Shown here: positions 45,241-53,072 of the stretch, piece by piece
Layout: each line of letters begins with the position of its first letter
Position numbering within the stretch: the first letter of the stretch is position 1
Assembly (NCBI RefSeq): GCF_003326755.1
Contig: NZ_JPWH01000028.1
Coordinates: forward strand, 1 to 59,953
Origin: Thalassospira profundimaris
GTDB taxonomy: Bacteria > Pseudomonadota > Alphaproteobacteria > Rhodospirillales > Thalassospiraceae
DNA length: 59,953 bases
Direction: 5' to 3'
Made by a program: the position numbers and the translations under genes
The notes under the pieces: model-generated
What the model was told of the DNA's origin: nothing
The model's input: the letters and a program-made list of their open reading frames with translations, nothing else
Databases searched by the model: none

Positions 45241-48120
45241 TTATTCGGCAGCATCCGGCGCGGGCAGGATACGGCGGGACTGTTTGGCCTGCTCGTCATA
45301 TTCTACCTGCCATTCGGTCGGTCCGTTGGAGGCCGAAACCTGCACCGCCGTAACCTTGTATTCCGGGCAATTGGTGGCCCAGTCGGTAAAGTCGGTGGTG
45401 ATCACATTGGCCTGGGTGCCGGGATGGTGGAAGGTGGTGTAAACCACCCCTGGTGCCACGCGATCGGTGATTTTGGTACGTAACGTGGTTTCGCCGGATC
45501 GTGATGCCAGGCGGATCCAGTCCCCATCGCGAATGCCGCGCTGTTCGGCGTCATGCGGATGGATTTCCAGAAGGTCTTCCTCGTGCCAGACGCTGTTTTG
45601 CGTGCGACGTGTTTGTGCGCCAACATTATACTGGCTGAGGATGCGCCCGGTGGTCAGCAGCAGCGGGAAACGCGGCCCGGTTTTTTCATCGGTGGCGACA
45701 TATTCGGTGACAACGAATTTGCCTTTGCCACGGACAAAGCCGCCAATGTGCATCACCGGGGTACCCGTTGGGGCCTTTTCATTACACGGCCACTGAACCG
45801 ACCCTTCGCGTTCCAGCAGGTCGTAGCTGACCCCGGCAAAGCTGGGTGTGGTGGCGGCAATTTCATCCATGATCTGGGATGGATGGGTATAGTTCCAGTC
45901 CAGCCCCATTGCCCTGGCAAGGTTTTGCGTCACTTCCCAGTCGGCATAGCCGTTTTTCGGCTTCATCACCCGGCGAACGCGGTTAATGCGGCGTTCGGCA
46001 TTGGTGAATGTGCCATCTTTTTCGAGGAAGGTTGAACCGGGCAAAAACACATGCGCGTAATTGGCCGTTTCGTTCAAAAACAGGTCGTGCACCACCACGC
46101 ATTCCATTGCGGCCAGCCCGGCGGCGACATGTTTGGTGTCCGGGTCGGACTGCAAAATGTCTTCGCCCTGAATGTAAATACCCCGGAAAGTGCCATCAAC
46201 AGCGGCATCGAGCATATTGGGAATGCGCAAACCCGGTTCGTCATTAAGCTTGACGCCCCACAGTTTTTCAAAAATGTCGCGGGTGCCATCATCGCTGATA
46301 TGGCGGTAGCCGGGCAGTTCGTGCGGGAAGGACCCCATATCGCACGACCCCTGCACATTGTTCTGACCGCGCAGCGGGTTAACCCCCACACCCGGACGGC
46401 CGATATTGCCCGTTGCCATTGCAAGGTTGGCAATCGCCATCACGGTGGTGGAGCCCTGGCTGTGTTCGGTTACACCCAGGCCGTAATAAATCGCGCCATT
46501 GCCACCGGTGGCAAAAATGCGTGCAGCCTTGCGAATTTCATCTGCCGGAACACCGGAAATCTTTTCAACTTCCTCCGGGCTGTTTTTGGCATCGGCGACA
46601 AAGGCTGCCCAGTCTTCAAATTCAGACCAGTCGCATTTTTCGCGAATGAAGGCCTCGTCATATAAATCTTCGGTGACAATGACGTGGGCCAGGGCGGTCA
46701 GCACCGCGACGTTGCTGCCGGGGCGCAGCGGCAGGTGTGCGGCCGCCTCGATATGCGGGGAGCGCACAAGGTCAATCCGGCGCGGGTCAATCACAATCAG
46801 CTTGGCCCCGGCGCGCAGGCGTTTTTTCAGGCGCGATGCAAAAACCGGATGGCCGTCTGTCGGGTTGGCACCAATCACAATGACAACATCGGTCTGTTCA
46901 ACACTGTCAAAATCCTGGGTACCGGCCGAGGTGCCAAAGGTGGTTTTCAGGCCATAGCCGGTAGGTGAATGGCAAACACGGGCACAGGTATCGACATTGT
47001 TATTGCCAAAACCGGCACGGATCAGTTTTTGCACCAAAAAGGTTTCTTCGTTGGTGCAACGTGATGACGTGATGCCGCCAATCGATTCCCTGCCATATTT
47101 TTCCTGCAGGCTGCGGAACTTGTTGGCGGTATAGGTCAGGGCCTCTTCCCACGATACTTCGCGCCACGGATCGTTCACGTTTTCGCGGATCATCGGGTTA
47201 AGGATGCGGTCCTGGTGGCTGGCATAGCCATAGGCAAACCGGCCCTTAACGCAGCTATGGCCCCGGTTGGCCTTGCCATCCTTGTAGGGCACCATGCGCA
47301 CCAGTTCATCGCCACGCATTTCCGCCTTGAACGAACAGCCGACCCCGCAATAGGCGCAGGTGGTGACAACCGAATGTTCCGGCTGACCAATGTCGATAAT
47401 GGATTTTTCCTGAAGGGTCGCCGTCGGGCAGGCCTGCACACAGGCCCCGCAGGATACACATTCCGATGACAGGAAATCTTCGTGCATGCCGGGCGATACA
47501 CGCGATTCAAAGCCACGGCCTTCAATCGTTAAGGCAAAGGTGCCCTGGACTTCCTCGCACGCCCGCACGCAGCGCGAACAGACAATACATTTGCTGGGGT
47601 CATAGGTGAAATACGGGTTGCTTTCATCCTTGGCCATATAGCGGGGGTTTTCCTCGCCATTCTGGCGGGTTTTGACGTGGTTCTCACCCTCATACCCATA
47701 GCGCACATCACGCAGGCCAACGGCCCCGGCCATGTCCTGCAATTCGCAATCGCCATTGGCGGCACAGGTCAAACAATCCAGCGGGTGGTCGGAAATATAA
47801 AGTTCCATCACCCCGCGACGCAGCTTTTTCAGCCGGTCGTTCTGGGTATGCACCACCATGCCTTCACTTACCGGTGTGGTGCAGGAGGATGGTGTGCCAC
47901 GGCGGCCTTCAATTTCCACCAGGCACAGGCGGCACGACCCAAAGGCATCCACCATGTCGGTTGCGCACAGTTTGGGAATTTCAATGCCGGCCTCCATTGA
48001 GGCGCGCATGACAGATGTACCTTCGGGCACGGTCACGTCAAAACCGTCAATATTCAGCGTAACGGTCTTTTCGGACTTAACGGCAGGCGTTCCGTAGTCA
48101 ATCTCTGTAACCAGGGACAT
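45241..48120 (-). CDS. fdsA: NAD-dependent formate dehydrogenase alpha subunit FdsA
   Basis: A 959-residue catalytic subunit that oxidises formate to CO2. The N-terminal NuoG-like region has a [2Fe-2S] site (FGSCRLCLVEIEG, SSCTTP), a further cluster (DCLTCAANGDCELQ) and two [4Fe-4S] ferredoxin sites (CIVCSRCVRACEE, CVSCGACVQACP). The molybdopterin oxidoreductase part starts with CAYCGVGC. The Mo ligand is cysteine in RVCHSPTGYGL, so no selenocysteine is used. The C-terminal MoCo-dinucleotide-binding domain includes WHEEDLLEIHPHDAEQRGIR. The start at 48120 follows GCGGAGTAAGAAA, four bases after fdsB. MobA and FdhD in this window serve its cofactor. Confidence 0.97.
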   Translation of the reverse strand: MSLVTEIDYGTPAVKSEKTVTLNIDGFDVTVPEGTSVMRASMEAGIEIPKLCATDMVDAFGSCRLCLVEIEGRRGTPSSCTTPVSEGMVVHTQNDRLKKLRRGVMELYISDHPLDCLTCAANGDCELQDMAGAVGLRDVRYGYEGENHVKTRQNGEENPRYMAKDESNPYFTYDPSKCIVCSRCVRACEEVQGTFALTIEGRGFESRVSPGMHEDFLSSECVSCGACVQACPTATLQEKSIIDIGQPEHSVVTTCAYCGVGCSFKAEMRGDELVRMVPYKDGKANRGHSCVKGRFAYGYASHQDRILNPMIRENVNDPWREVSWEEALTYTANKFRSLQEKYGRESIGGITSSRCTNEETFLVQKLIRAGFGNNNVDTCARVCHSPTGYGLKTTFGTSAGTQDFDSVEQTDVVIVIGANPTDGHPVFASRLKKRLRAGAKLIVIDPRRIDLVRSPHIEAAAHLPLRPGSNVAVLTALAHVIVTEDLYDEAFIREKCDWSEFEDWAAFVADAKNSPEEVEKISGVPADEIRKAARIFATGGNGAIYYGLGVTEHSQGSTTVMAIANLAMATGNIGRPGVGVNPLRGQNNVQGSCDMGSFPHELPGYRHISDDGTRDIFEKLWGVKLNDEPGLRIPNMLDAAVDGTFRGIYIQGEDILQSDPDTKHVAAGLAAMECVVVHDLFLNETANYAHVFLPGSTFLEKDGTFTNAERRINRVRRVMKPKNGYADWEVTQNLARAMGLDWNYTHPSQIMDEIAATTPSFAGVSYDLLEREGSVQWPCNEKAPTGTPVMHIGGFVRGKGKFVVTEYVATDEKTGPRFPLLLTTGRILSQYNVGAQTRRTQNSVWHEEDLLEIHPHDAEQRGIRDGDWIRLASRSGETTLRTKITDRVAPGVVYTTFHHPGTQANVITTDFTDWATNCPEYKVTAVQVSASNGPTEWQVEYDEQAKQSRRILPAPDAAE

Positions 48121-48124
48121 TTTC

Positions 48125-49681
48125 TTACTCCGCTGCAATATCAAGCCCGTGGGGCTTGAAATCTTCGGGGAAGTGGGTCAGTGCGCTTAAAACCGGATAG
48201 GGGGTAAACCCGCCCAGGGCACAAAGGGAGCCGAATTTCATCGTGTCGCACAAATCATGCAACAGCTCGATCTGGGCTTCGGGTTCTTCGCCCTTGGCAA
48301 TTTTATCAACGGTTTCAACGCCACGAACGGCACCAATGCGGCACGGCGTACATTTGCCGCAGCTTTCGATGGCGCAAAATTCCATCGCAAAGCGGGCCTG
48401 TTTCATCAAATCCACGCTATCGTCAAACACGACAATACCGGCATGGCCGATCAGGCCGTCACGCTTGGCAAATTCTTCGTAATCAAACGGCGTATCAAAC
48501 AGGCTGCGCGGGAAATAGGCCCCAAGTGGCCCGCCAACCTGTACCGCCCTGACCGGGCGGCCACTGGCGGTGCCGCCGCCAATCTGATCGACGATTTCAC
48601 CCAGCGTCAGGCCAAAGGCGGTTTCATAAAGTCCGCCATGTTTGACATTGCCCGCAATCTGGATGGGAATAGTACCACGCGACCGCCCCATGCCGAAATC
48701 ACGATAATATTCCGCGCCTTTTTCCAGGATAACCGGCACCGAACATAACGAAATCACATTATTGACGACCGTGGGCCGGGCCATGAAGCCCTCAAGGGCG
48801 GGAAGCGGTGGCTTGGCACGCACAACGCCACGTTTGCCTTCCATGCTGTTCAGCAGCGATGTTTCCTCGCCGCACACATAGGCCCCCGCACCCATACGGA
48901 CTTCCATATCGAACGTTTTGCCCGAACCCAGAATATTATCGCCCAGCACACCGGCGGCACGGGCAACCTCCATCGCCTCGTTCATGACGTCTATGGCGGT
49001 GGGATATTCCGAGCGGGTATAAACATATCCCTTGGTCGCCCCGGTCGCCAAACCGGCAATGATCATGCCTTCGATCAGGACAAACGGTTCGCCTTCCATG
49101 ATCATGCGATCGGCGAAGGTGCCGCTGTCGCCCTCATCGGCATTACAGACGATATATTTCTGCTCACCCTTGGCTTCGCGCACCGTATTCCATTTAATGC
49201 CGGTCGGGAAACCGGCACCCCCACGCCCGCGCAGGCCGGAATCGGTAACGGCCTTCACAATTTCTGCGTCGGTCATTTTCAGGGCATTTTCCAGCCCCTT
49301 TAACCCGTCATTGGCGCGGTAATCCTCCAGCGATACCGGGTCAATAATGCCGCAACGCTGAAATGTCAGGCGGGTTTGCCCTTTCAGGAAGGGAATATCC
49401 TGGGTATGTCCAAGATAGCGTTTATGTTCGCCCCCTTTCAGGAAACCGGCATCAAACAGGCTGTTCACATCCTCCGGGGCGACCGGGCCATAGGCAAGGC
49501 GTCCGCGCGGGGTTTCAACCTCGATCATCGGTTCGAGCCAATACATGCCAAACGACCCGTTACGGATGATTTTAATATCCTCGTCGCGTTTGATGGCTTC
49601 GGCGGCAATCGCTTTTGCCACATCGTCCGCCCCCAGGGCGACGGAACCGGAATCCAGCGGAACATAAATTTTAATGGTCAT
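48125..49681 (-). CDS. fdsB: Formate dehydrogenase beta subunit FdsB (NuoF-like)
   Basis: A 518-residue diaphorase subunit that passes electrons from the iron-sulfur chain to NAD+. A thioredoxin-like N-terminus is followed by the NuoF core: GLRGRGGAGFPTGIKWNTVR (glycine-rich NADH site), YIVCNADEGDSGTFADRMIM (FMN site), GAGAYVCGEETSLLNSMEGK and the [4Fe-4S] motif SCGKCTPCRIGAVRG. Its ATG overlaps the fdsG stop by four bases. Length is normal for FdsB. Confidence 0.97.
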   Translation of the reverse strand: MTIKIYVPLDSGSVALGADDVAKAIAAEAIKRDEDIKIIRNGSFGMYWLEPMIEVETPRGRLAYGPVAPEDVNSLFDAGFLKGGEHKRYLGHTQDIPFLKGQTRLTFQRCGIIDPVSLEDYRANDGLKGLENALKMTDAEIVKAVTDSGLRGRGGAGFPTGIKWNTVREAKGEQKYIVCNADEGDSGTFADRMIMEGEPFVLIEGMIIAGLATGATKGYVYTRSEYPTAIDVMNEAMEVARAAGVLGDNILGSGKTFDMEVRMGAGAYVCGEETSLLNSMEGKRGVVRAKPPLPALEGFMARPTVVNNVISLCSVPVILEKGAEYYRDFGMGRSRGTIPIQIAGNVKHGGLYETAFGLTLGEIVDQIGGGTASGRPVRAVQVGGPLGAYFPRSLFDTPFDYEEFAKRDGLIGHAGIVVFDDSVDLMKQARFAMEFCAIESCGKCTPCRIGAVRGVETVDKIAKGEEPEAQIELLHDLCDTMKFGSLCALGGFTPYPVLSALTHFPEDFKPHGLDIAAE

Positions 49682-50157
49682 GATTCCACCTCGTTCAAAA
49701 TGTGGTCAAGGCGGTCTTTGCTGACCCGGCCAACAACCTTGCCATCCACCATTGCGGCAGGTGCGCAGGCACACAGGCCAAGACAAAATACCGGCTCCAG
49801 CGTCACATTGTGGTTGGCGGTGGTTTCCGACCAGTCCACTTTCAGCTTGCGCTTTGCATGGTTGCCCAGTTCATCCGCGCCCATTGCCTGGCAGGCCTCG
49901 GCCCGGCAGATTTTAATCACATGCCTGCCGGGTTTTTCCGTGCGGAAATCATGATAAAAACTGGCAACCCCGTGGACTTCCGCCCGGCTGAGATTGAGTT
50001 TTTTGGCAATGGTTTGCAGGGCCCCTTCGGGAATAAAGCCGAATTCTTCCTGCACTTCATGCAGGATCGGCAAAAGCGGGCCTTCAAGCCCGGCCAGACC
50101 ATCACAAATGGCACCGACCCGGGTGGTTACTTCCTCGGACGTCACAGATAAAGACAT
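49678..50157 (-). CDS. fdsG: Formate dehydrogenase gamma subunit FdsG (NuoE-like)
   Basis: A 159-residue thioredoxin-like [2Fe-2S] protein. The NuoE pattern is complete: LLPILHEVQEEFGFIPEGAL, LSRAEVHGVASFYHDFRTEK, then the cysteine ligands in KICRAEACQAMGAD and CLGLCACAPAAMVDGKVVGR. It transfers electrons within the FdsGB module. It is the first gene of the fds operon; a divided ATAG-N7-CTAT palindrome about 90-105 bases upstream may be the binding site of a LysR activator. Confidence 0.96.
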   Translation of the reverse strand: MSLSVTSEEVTTRVGAICDGLAGLEGPLLPILHEVQEEFGFIPEGALQTIAKKLNLSRAEVHGVASFYHDFRTEKPGRHVIKICRAEACQAMGADELGNHAKRKLKVDWSETTANHNVTLEPVFCLGLCACAPAAMVDGKVVGRVSKDRLDHILNEVES

Positions 50158-50203
50158 GCAGCCTCTCTCACAAAGCAGTCTTTGTTTATTTTTTCCAGTT
50201 TCG

Positions 50204-50218
50204 GCAAATCTGCCGCCT
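50204..50218 (-). promoter_or_regulatory. Weak sigma-54-like element upstream of fdsG
   Basis: Leftward reading gives AGGCGG-N5-TTGC, which keeps the invariant GG-N10-GC pair but has a poor -24 box. The evidence is marginal, and no palindromic activator site like that of the MFS gene is present. Confidence 0.2.
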
Positions 50219-50244
50219 GGTTCAATAGGGCTTTCCCGTTACGC

Positions 50245-50261
50245 GATAGCAAAATCCTATC
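50245..50261. promoter_or_regulatory. LysR-type candidate box upstream of fdsG
   Basis: GATAG-N7-CTATC is a perfect divided inverted repeat with the ATAG-N7-CTAT shape usual for LysR regulators. It is centred about 96 bases before the fdsG start. Two LysR genes lie within 3 kb. Confidence 0.45.
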
Positions 50262-50310
50262 ATAACCCTACTGTGACTAATGTTATTATCTGCGGGCACG
50301 CCAGATACAT

Positions 50311-50352
50311 ATCAGCGTCATATACCGCTTTGGGCATATGACGCTGATTTTT
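50311..50352 (+). terminator. Hairpin with T-run on the plus strand
   Basis: The stem ATCAGCGTCATAT/ATATGACGCTGAT (13 bp, perfect) has a 12-base loop and is followed by TTTTT in the rightward direction. No rightward gene precedes it. It also lies 30 bases after the end of the leftward gst gene, where the hairpin may serve without a T-run. Confidence 0.6.
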
Positions 50353-50378
50353 CGGGTGGTTTGTGGTGCTTTGCGTTA

Positions 50379-50993
50379 TTAAACGGTCGGGAATTGTGCT
50401 TCGCGCCTGCGTGCGGTGACAACAGTGGGCCGCGCCGCAATTTTATCCCTATAGGCCGCTATTTTGGGCCATGTTCCCAGCTCGATTTCAAAAAAGCGCA
50501 TCCAGTCCAGCACAGTAAACAAATAGGCATCCGCGACCGTGAAGTCTGCGCCCATCAGATAGCTACGTTCTGCGAGATGATTTTCAACGAAATCAAACCG
50601 GGCGAACAGCCGCGTTTTGAAATGGGATTTTACGTCCTCGGGCAGGGTTTTGTTAAATAGCGGGGCGGAACCGGCGTGAATTTCACCGGTGATGAAGTTC
50701 AGCCATTCCTGCAAACGAACCCGTTCAAATGTGCCTGCTTTGGGTGCCAGCCTTGTGTCGGGGGCCTGATCCGCCAGATATTGCACAATTGCTGCCCCTT
50801 CGGTCAGCACAGTGTCATTATCGAGCATCAGGGCCGCGACATATCCCTTGGGATTAATCTTTCGATAATCGCCCCCATCTGACATTTTTTTGCTTTGCAT
50901 GTCCACACGCACAAGCTCGTGGGGCAATCCTGTTTCCAGCAGCACGATATGGGGCGAGAGCGAACAGGTATTGGGGGCGAAATAGAGTTTCAT
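50379..50993 (-). CDS. Glutathione S-transferase
   Basis: A 204-residue enzyme of the bacterial (beta-like) class. The thioredoxin-fold N-domain carries YFAPNTCSLSPHIVLLETG, with C10 and S11 at the glutathione site, then KINPKGYVAALMLDNDTVLT and EGAAIVQYLAD. The helical C-domain includes RSYLMGADFTVADAYLFTVL, the N-capping box of the family. It is divergent from a LysR regulator, 101 bases apart, which is a common control pair. The physiological substrate is unknown. Confidence 0.94.
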   Translation of the reverse strand: MKLYFAPNTCSLSPHIVLLETGLPHELVRVDMQSKKMSDGGDYRKINPKGYVAALMLDNDTVLTEGAAIVQYLADQAPDTRLAPKAGTFERVRLQEWLNFITGEIHAGSAPLFNKTLPEDVKSHFKTRLFARFDFVENHLAERSYLMGADFTVADAYLFTVLDWMRFFEIELGTWPKIAAYRDKIAARPTVVTARRREAQFPTV

Positions 50994-51079
50994 GACAGAA
51001 CCTTTGTCGTGTTTGAATAGATCTCCCGATATTGACGGTCACGATAATATAAGACAAATTACTTTAAAATTTTAACTTC

Positions 51080-51094
51080 ATTAGTTTTACTAAT
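51080..51094. promoter_or_regulatory. Palindrome ATTAGT-TTT-ACTAAT before a LysR gene
   Basis: A perfect 6 bp inverted repeat with a 3-base centre abuts the ATG at 51095 and replaces a recognisable ribosome binding site. It could be an autoregulatory operator of the LysR protein. Confidence 0.4.
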
Positions 51095-51976
51095 ATGAAT
51101 ATCACACAAATCAGAAGCCTCATTGCCATTGCGGAAACGCGCAGCTTCACGGTTGCCGCACAGCGCATTGGCATCACCCAGTCTGCCATGAGCCAGGCCA
51201 TTGCCGGACTGGAGGAAAACCTGGCGGTAAAATTGCTTGTTCGGCAACCCGATGGTGTGTTTTTGACGGCCTTTGGCGAAAGGGCACTTGAACACGCGCA
51301 ACGTGCCATGAAACATCTTGCCGCCATTCAAACAGAAGCCGCGATCGAGGCCGGGCAACCGCTTATGTCCCTTCGACTGGCGGCATTCGCCAGTGTTTAT
51401 GCCACCATATTACCGCGTCTGATTGCGCGGTTTCGGGTGCTTTATCCTGATATTCATCTTACCTTGCTGGAAAGTGACGATAGTGAAATTGAAAATCTGC
51501 TGGCGGCGGGGCATGTGGATTTAGGGGTGGTTTTGAACCCGGCGCCACAGGATAACGCGCTCTTGCTGGGGCAGGATGAATGGATGGCTATTTTCCCGCG
51601 TTCTCATCATTTGGCGCGGCGCAAAAACGTGTCTCTTGCCGATCTGGCCGGGCAGCCCTTTGTTCTGGCAACAGGCGGGTGCCGCATTCATGCGCAAAGC
51701 TTGTTGGCAGATGCCGGGCTGACATTGTCCGATATTCGCATTCGTGTCCGGGACTGGAGCAGTGCAATCGCCCTGGTGGGGGCGGGCGAGGGTATTTCTC
51801 TTGTCCCGGAATCGGCCCTTCAGGGGCACGACAGGATGGCTGGGCAGAAAAGTCTGGCAACAGCGCGGCTTAAACCGGGGCTTTTTCGCCAATTCGGCTT
51901 GCGGGCATCCCTGGCGGATAAAAAATCACATGCCGCGCGATTGTTCTGGGAGATGGCGAAACGTCGTATGGCCTGA
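51095..51976 (+). CDS. LysR-family regulator (divergent from gst)
   Basis: A 293-residue LysR regulator. The winged helix-turn-helix is NITQIRSLIAIAETRSFTVA, then AQRIGITQSAMSQAIAGLEE, and the effector domain begins near residue 90 with LRLAAFASVYATILPRLIAR. LLAAGHVDLGVVLNP and LVGAGEGISLVPESAL are typical. It faces the glutathione S-transferase gene and probably controls it. The start has no clear Shine-Dalgarno sequence and overlaps a palindrome. Confidence 0.92.
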   Translation: MNITQIRSLIAIAETRSFTVAAQRIGITQSAMSQAIAGLEENLAVKLLVRQPDGVFLTAFGERALEHAQRAMKHLAAIQTEAAIEAGQPLMSLRLAAFASVYATILPRLIARFRVLYPDIHLTLLESDDSEIENLLAAGHVDLGVVLNPAPQDNALLLGQDEWMAIFPRSHHLARRKNVSLADLAGQPFVLATGGCRIHAQSLLADAGLTLSDIRIRVRDWSSAIALVGAGEGISLVPESALQGHDRMAGQKSLATARLKPGLFRQFGLRASLADKKSHAARLFWEMAKRRMA

Positions 51977-51998
51977 CCACGGACCAGGGCAAATTGTT

Positions 51999-52886
51999 TT
52001 AAACCAGGGTGGATATTCTGGCGGCTTCTTTCAGCAGGGCCGACACTACAGGCGTTGCCGGTTCGCGGTTAACCGCAATCAGGCCGATTTGATGGGTGGC
52101 ATCGGGATCCGTGATGGGGATGGCGCGAATGCGGTCGGGCAGGCCAAAGGCTTCGATCATTTTTTCCGGCATGATGCTGGCCCAGTTGCCAGTTTGTACA
52201 TGCGAAAACAGCGCAATCATGGAATCGGATACCAGGGTTGGTTTGGCTTCCGCCCCGGCCTCGGCCAGGTGGCCATCAATGATGCGGCGGTTTTGCATGT
52301 CGGGCGTTAACAGGCACAGGGGCAGTTTGCTGGCCTCATGCCATGTGATGCGGTCCTTATGGCCGTAATCGGCATGGATGGATGTGACCAGCAAATACCG
52401 TTCGTCATAAAGCGGTACTTTTGTCACCCTTCCCACCGGCTCATTATCCAGATAGGTGATGCCGGCATCGACCTCCAGATTTTCCAGCAATGTGCGAATT
52501 TCGCCCGATGTCCGCGACAGGATGGAAAAGGTGATGTCGGGGTGTTTTTCGCGAAAGGGAGTTGTCAGTTCCTGCACCATTGCAAGGGCGGTGGGGATGA
52601 CAGCAATTTTGACCTTGCCGGTCAGGCCCAGGCGCATGGCACGCATTTCATCGCGCATGGACCGCGCACTGCCCACAATATGCCGTGCCCAATCCAACAC
52701 CCGTTCACCTTCCAGGGTTAACCCCTGAAACCGCGATCCACGTCGCACCAGCATCACGCCCAACTGTTCTTCAAGCTGGCGAATGGCGCTTGAAAGGGTG
52801 GGTTGGGTGACGCCACAGGCTTCGGCGGCATGGCCGAAATGCTGCTCGCGGGCGAGCACCATAAACATTTCCAGTTTGTCGATCAT
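51999..52886 (-). CDS. LysR-family regulator, possible fds activator
   Basis: A 295-residue LysR protein. The DNA-binding domain is DKLEMFMVLAREQHFGHAAE, then ACGVTQPTLSSAIRQLEEQL; the effector domain follows with KVKIAVIPTALAMVQELTTP and TLLENLEVDAGITYLDNEP. It resembles LysR proteins encoded beside NAD-formate dehydrogenase operons, where they act as activators. Here it is about 2 kb from fdsG, with gst and another LysR gene between, so the assignment is inference. A long inverted repeat lies 47 bases upstream of its start. Confidence 0.9.
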   Translation of the reverse strand: MIDKLEMFMVLAREQHFGHAAEACGVTQPTLSSAIRQLEEQLGVMLVRRGSRFQGLTLEGERVLDWARHIVGSARSMRDEMRAMRLGLTGKVKIAVIPTALAMVQELTTPFREKHPDITFSILSRTSGEIRTLLENLEVDAGITYLDNEPVGRVTKVPLYDERYLLVTSIHADYGHKDRITWHEASKLPLCLLTPDMQNRRIIDGHLAEAGAEAKPTLVSDSMIALFSHVQTGNWASIMPEKMIEAFGLPDRIRAIPITDPDATHQIGLIAVNREPATPVVSALLKEAARISTLV

Positions 52887-52932
52887 TCTTGCCCCGTCCC
52901 GGTCATGGCAACCATGCCGGTGCGTTTAAGGT

Positions 52933-52985
52933 GGTTTTGTTGCAGGCAGGTTAACCGATTTGGGACGCAAACCTGCAACAAAACC
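52933..52985. repeat. Long inverted repeat upstream of LysR gene
   Basis: Arms GGTTTTGTTGCAGG (52933-52946) and CCTGCAACAAAACC (52972-52985) are perfect 14 bp complements around a 25 bp spacer. It lies between the end of the MFS gene and the start of the LysR gene. It may be a regulator site or an RNA hairpin in the LysR leader. Confidence 0.6.
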
Positions 52986-53026
52986 TTATCCGTCATACGG
53001 GTATTTTCGGAAAACCCGGCAGAATA

Positions 53027-53058
53027 AACGCGATGATCCAGGTCAGGATCACCGCGTT
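53027..53058 (-). terminator. Terminator of the MFS transporter gene
   Basis: The stem AACGCGGTGATCC/GGATCATCGCGTT (12 of 13 paired, leftward reading) has a 6-base loop, followed by TATTCT. It starts 15 bases after the MFS stop. Confidence 0.75.
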
Positions 53059-53072
53059 CCTTTAACTAACGG

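Noticed and set aside
50204..50218. Strong sigma-54 control of fds
   Set aside because: Only the invariant GG and GC match; the -24 box is poor and no enhancer-like repeats are present, so it is kept only as a low-confidence site.
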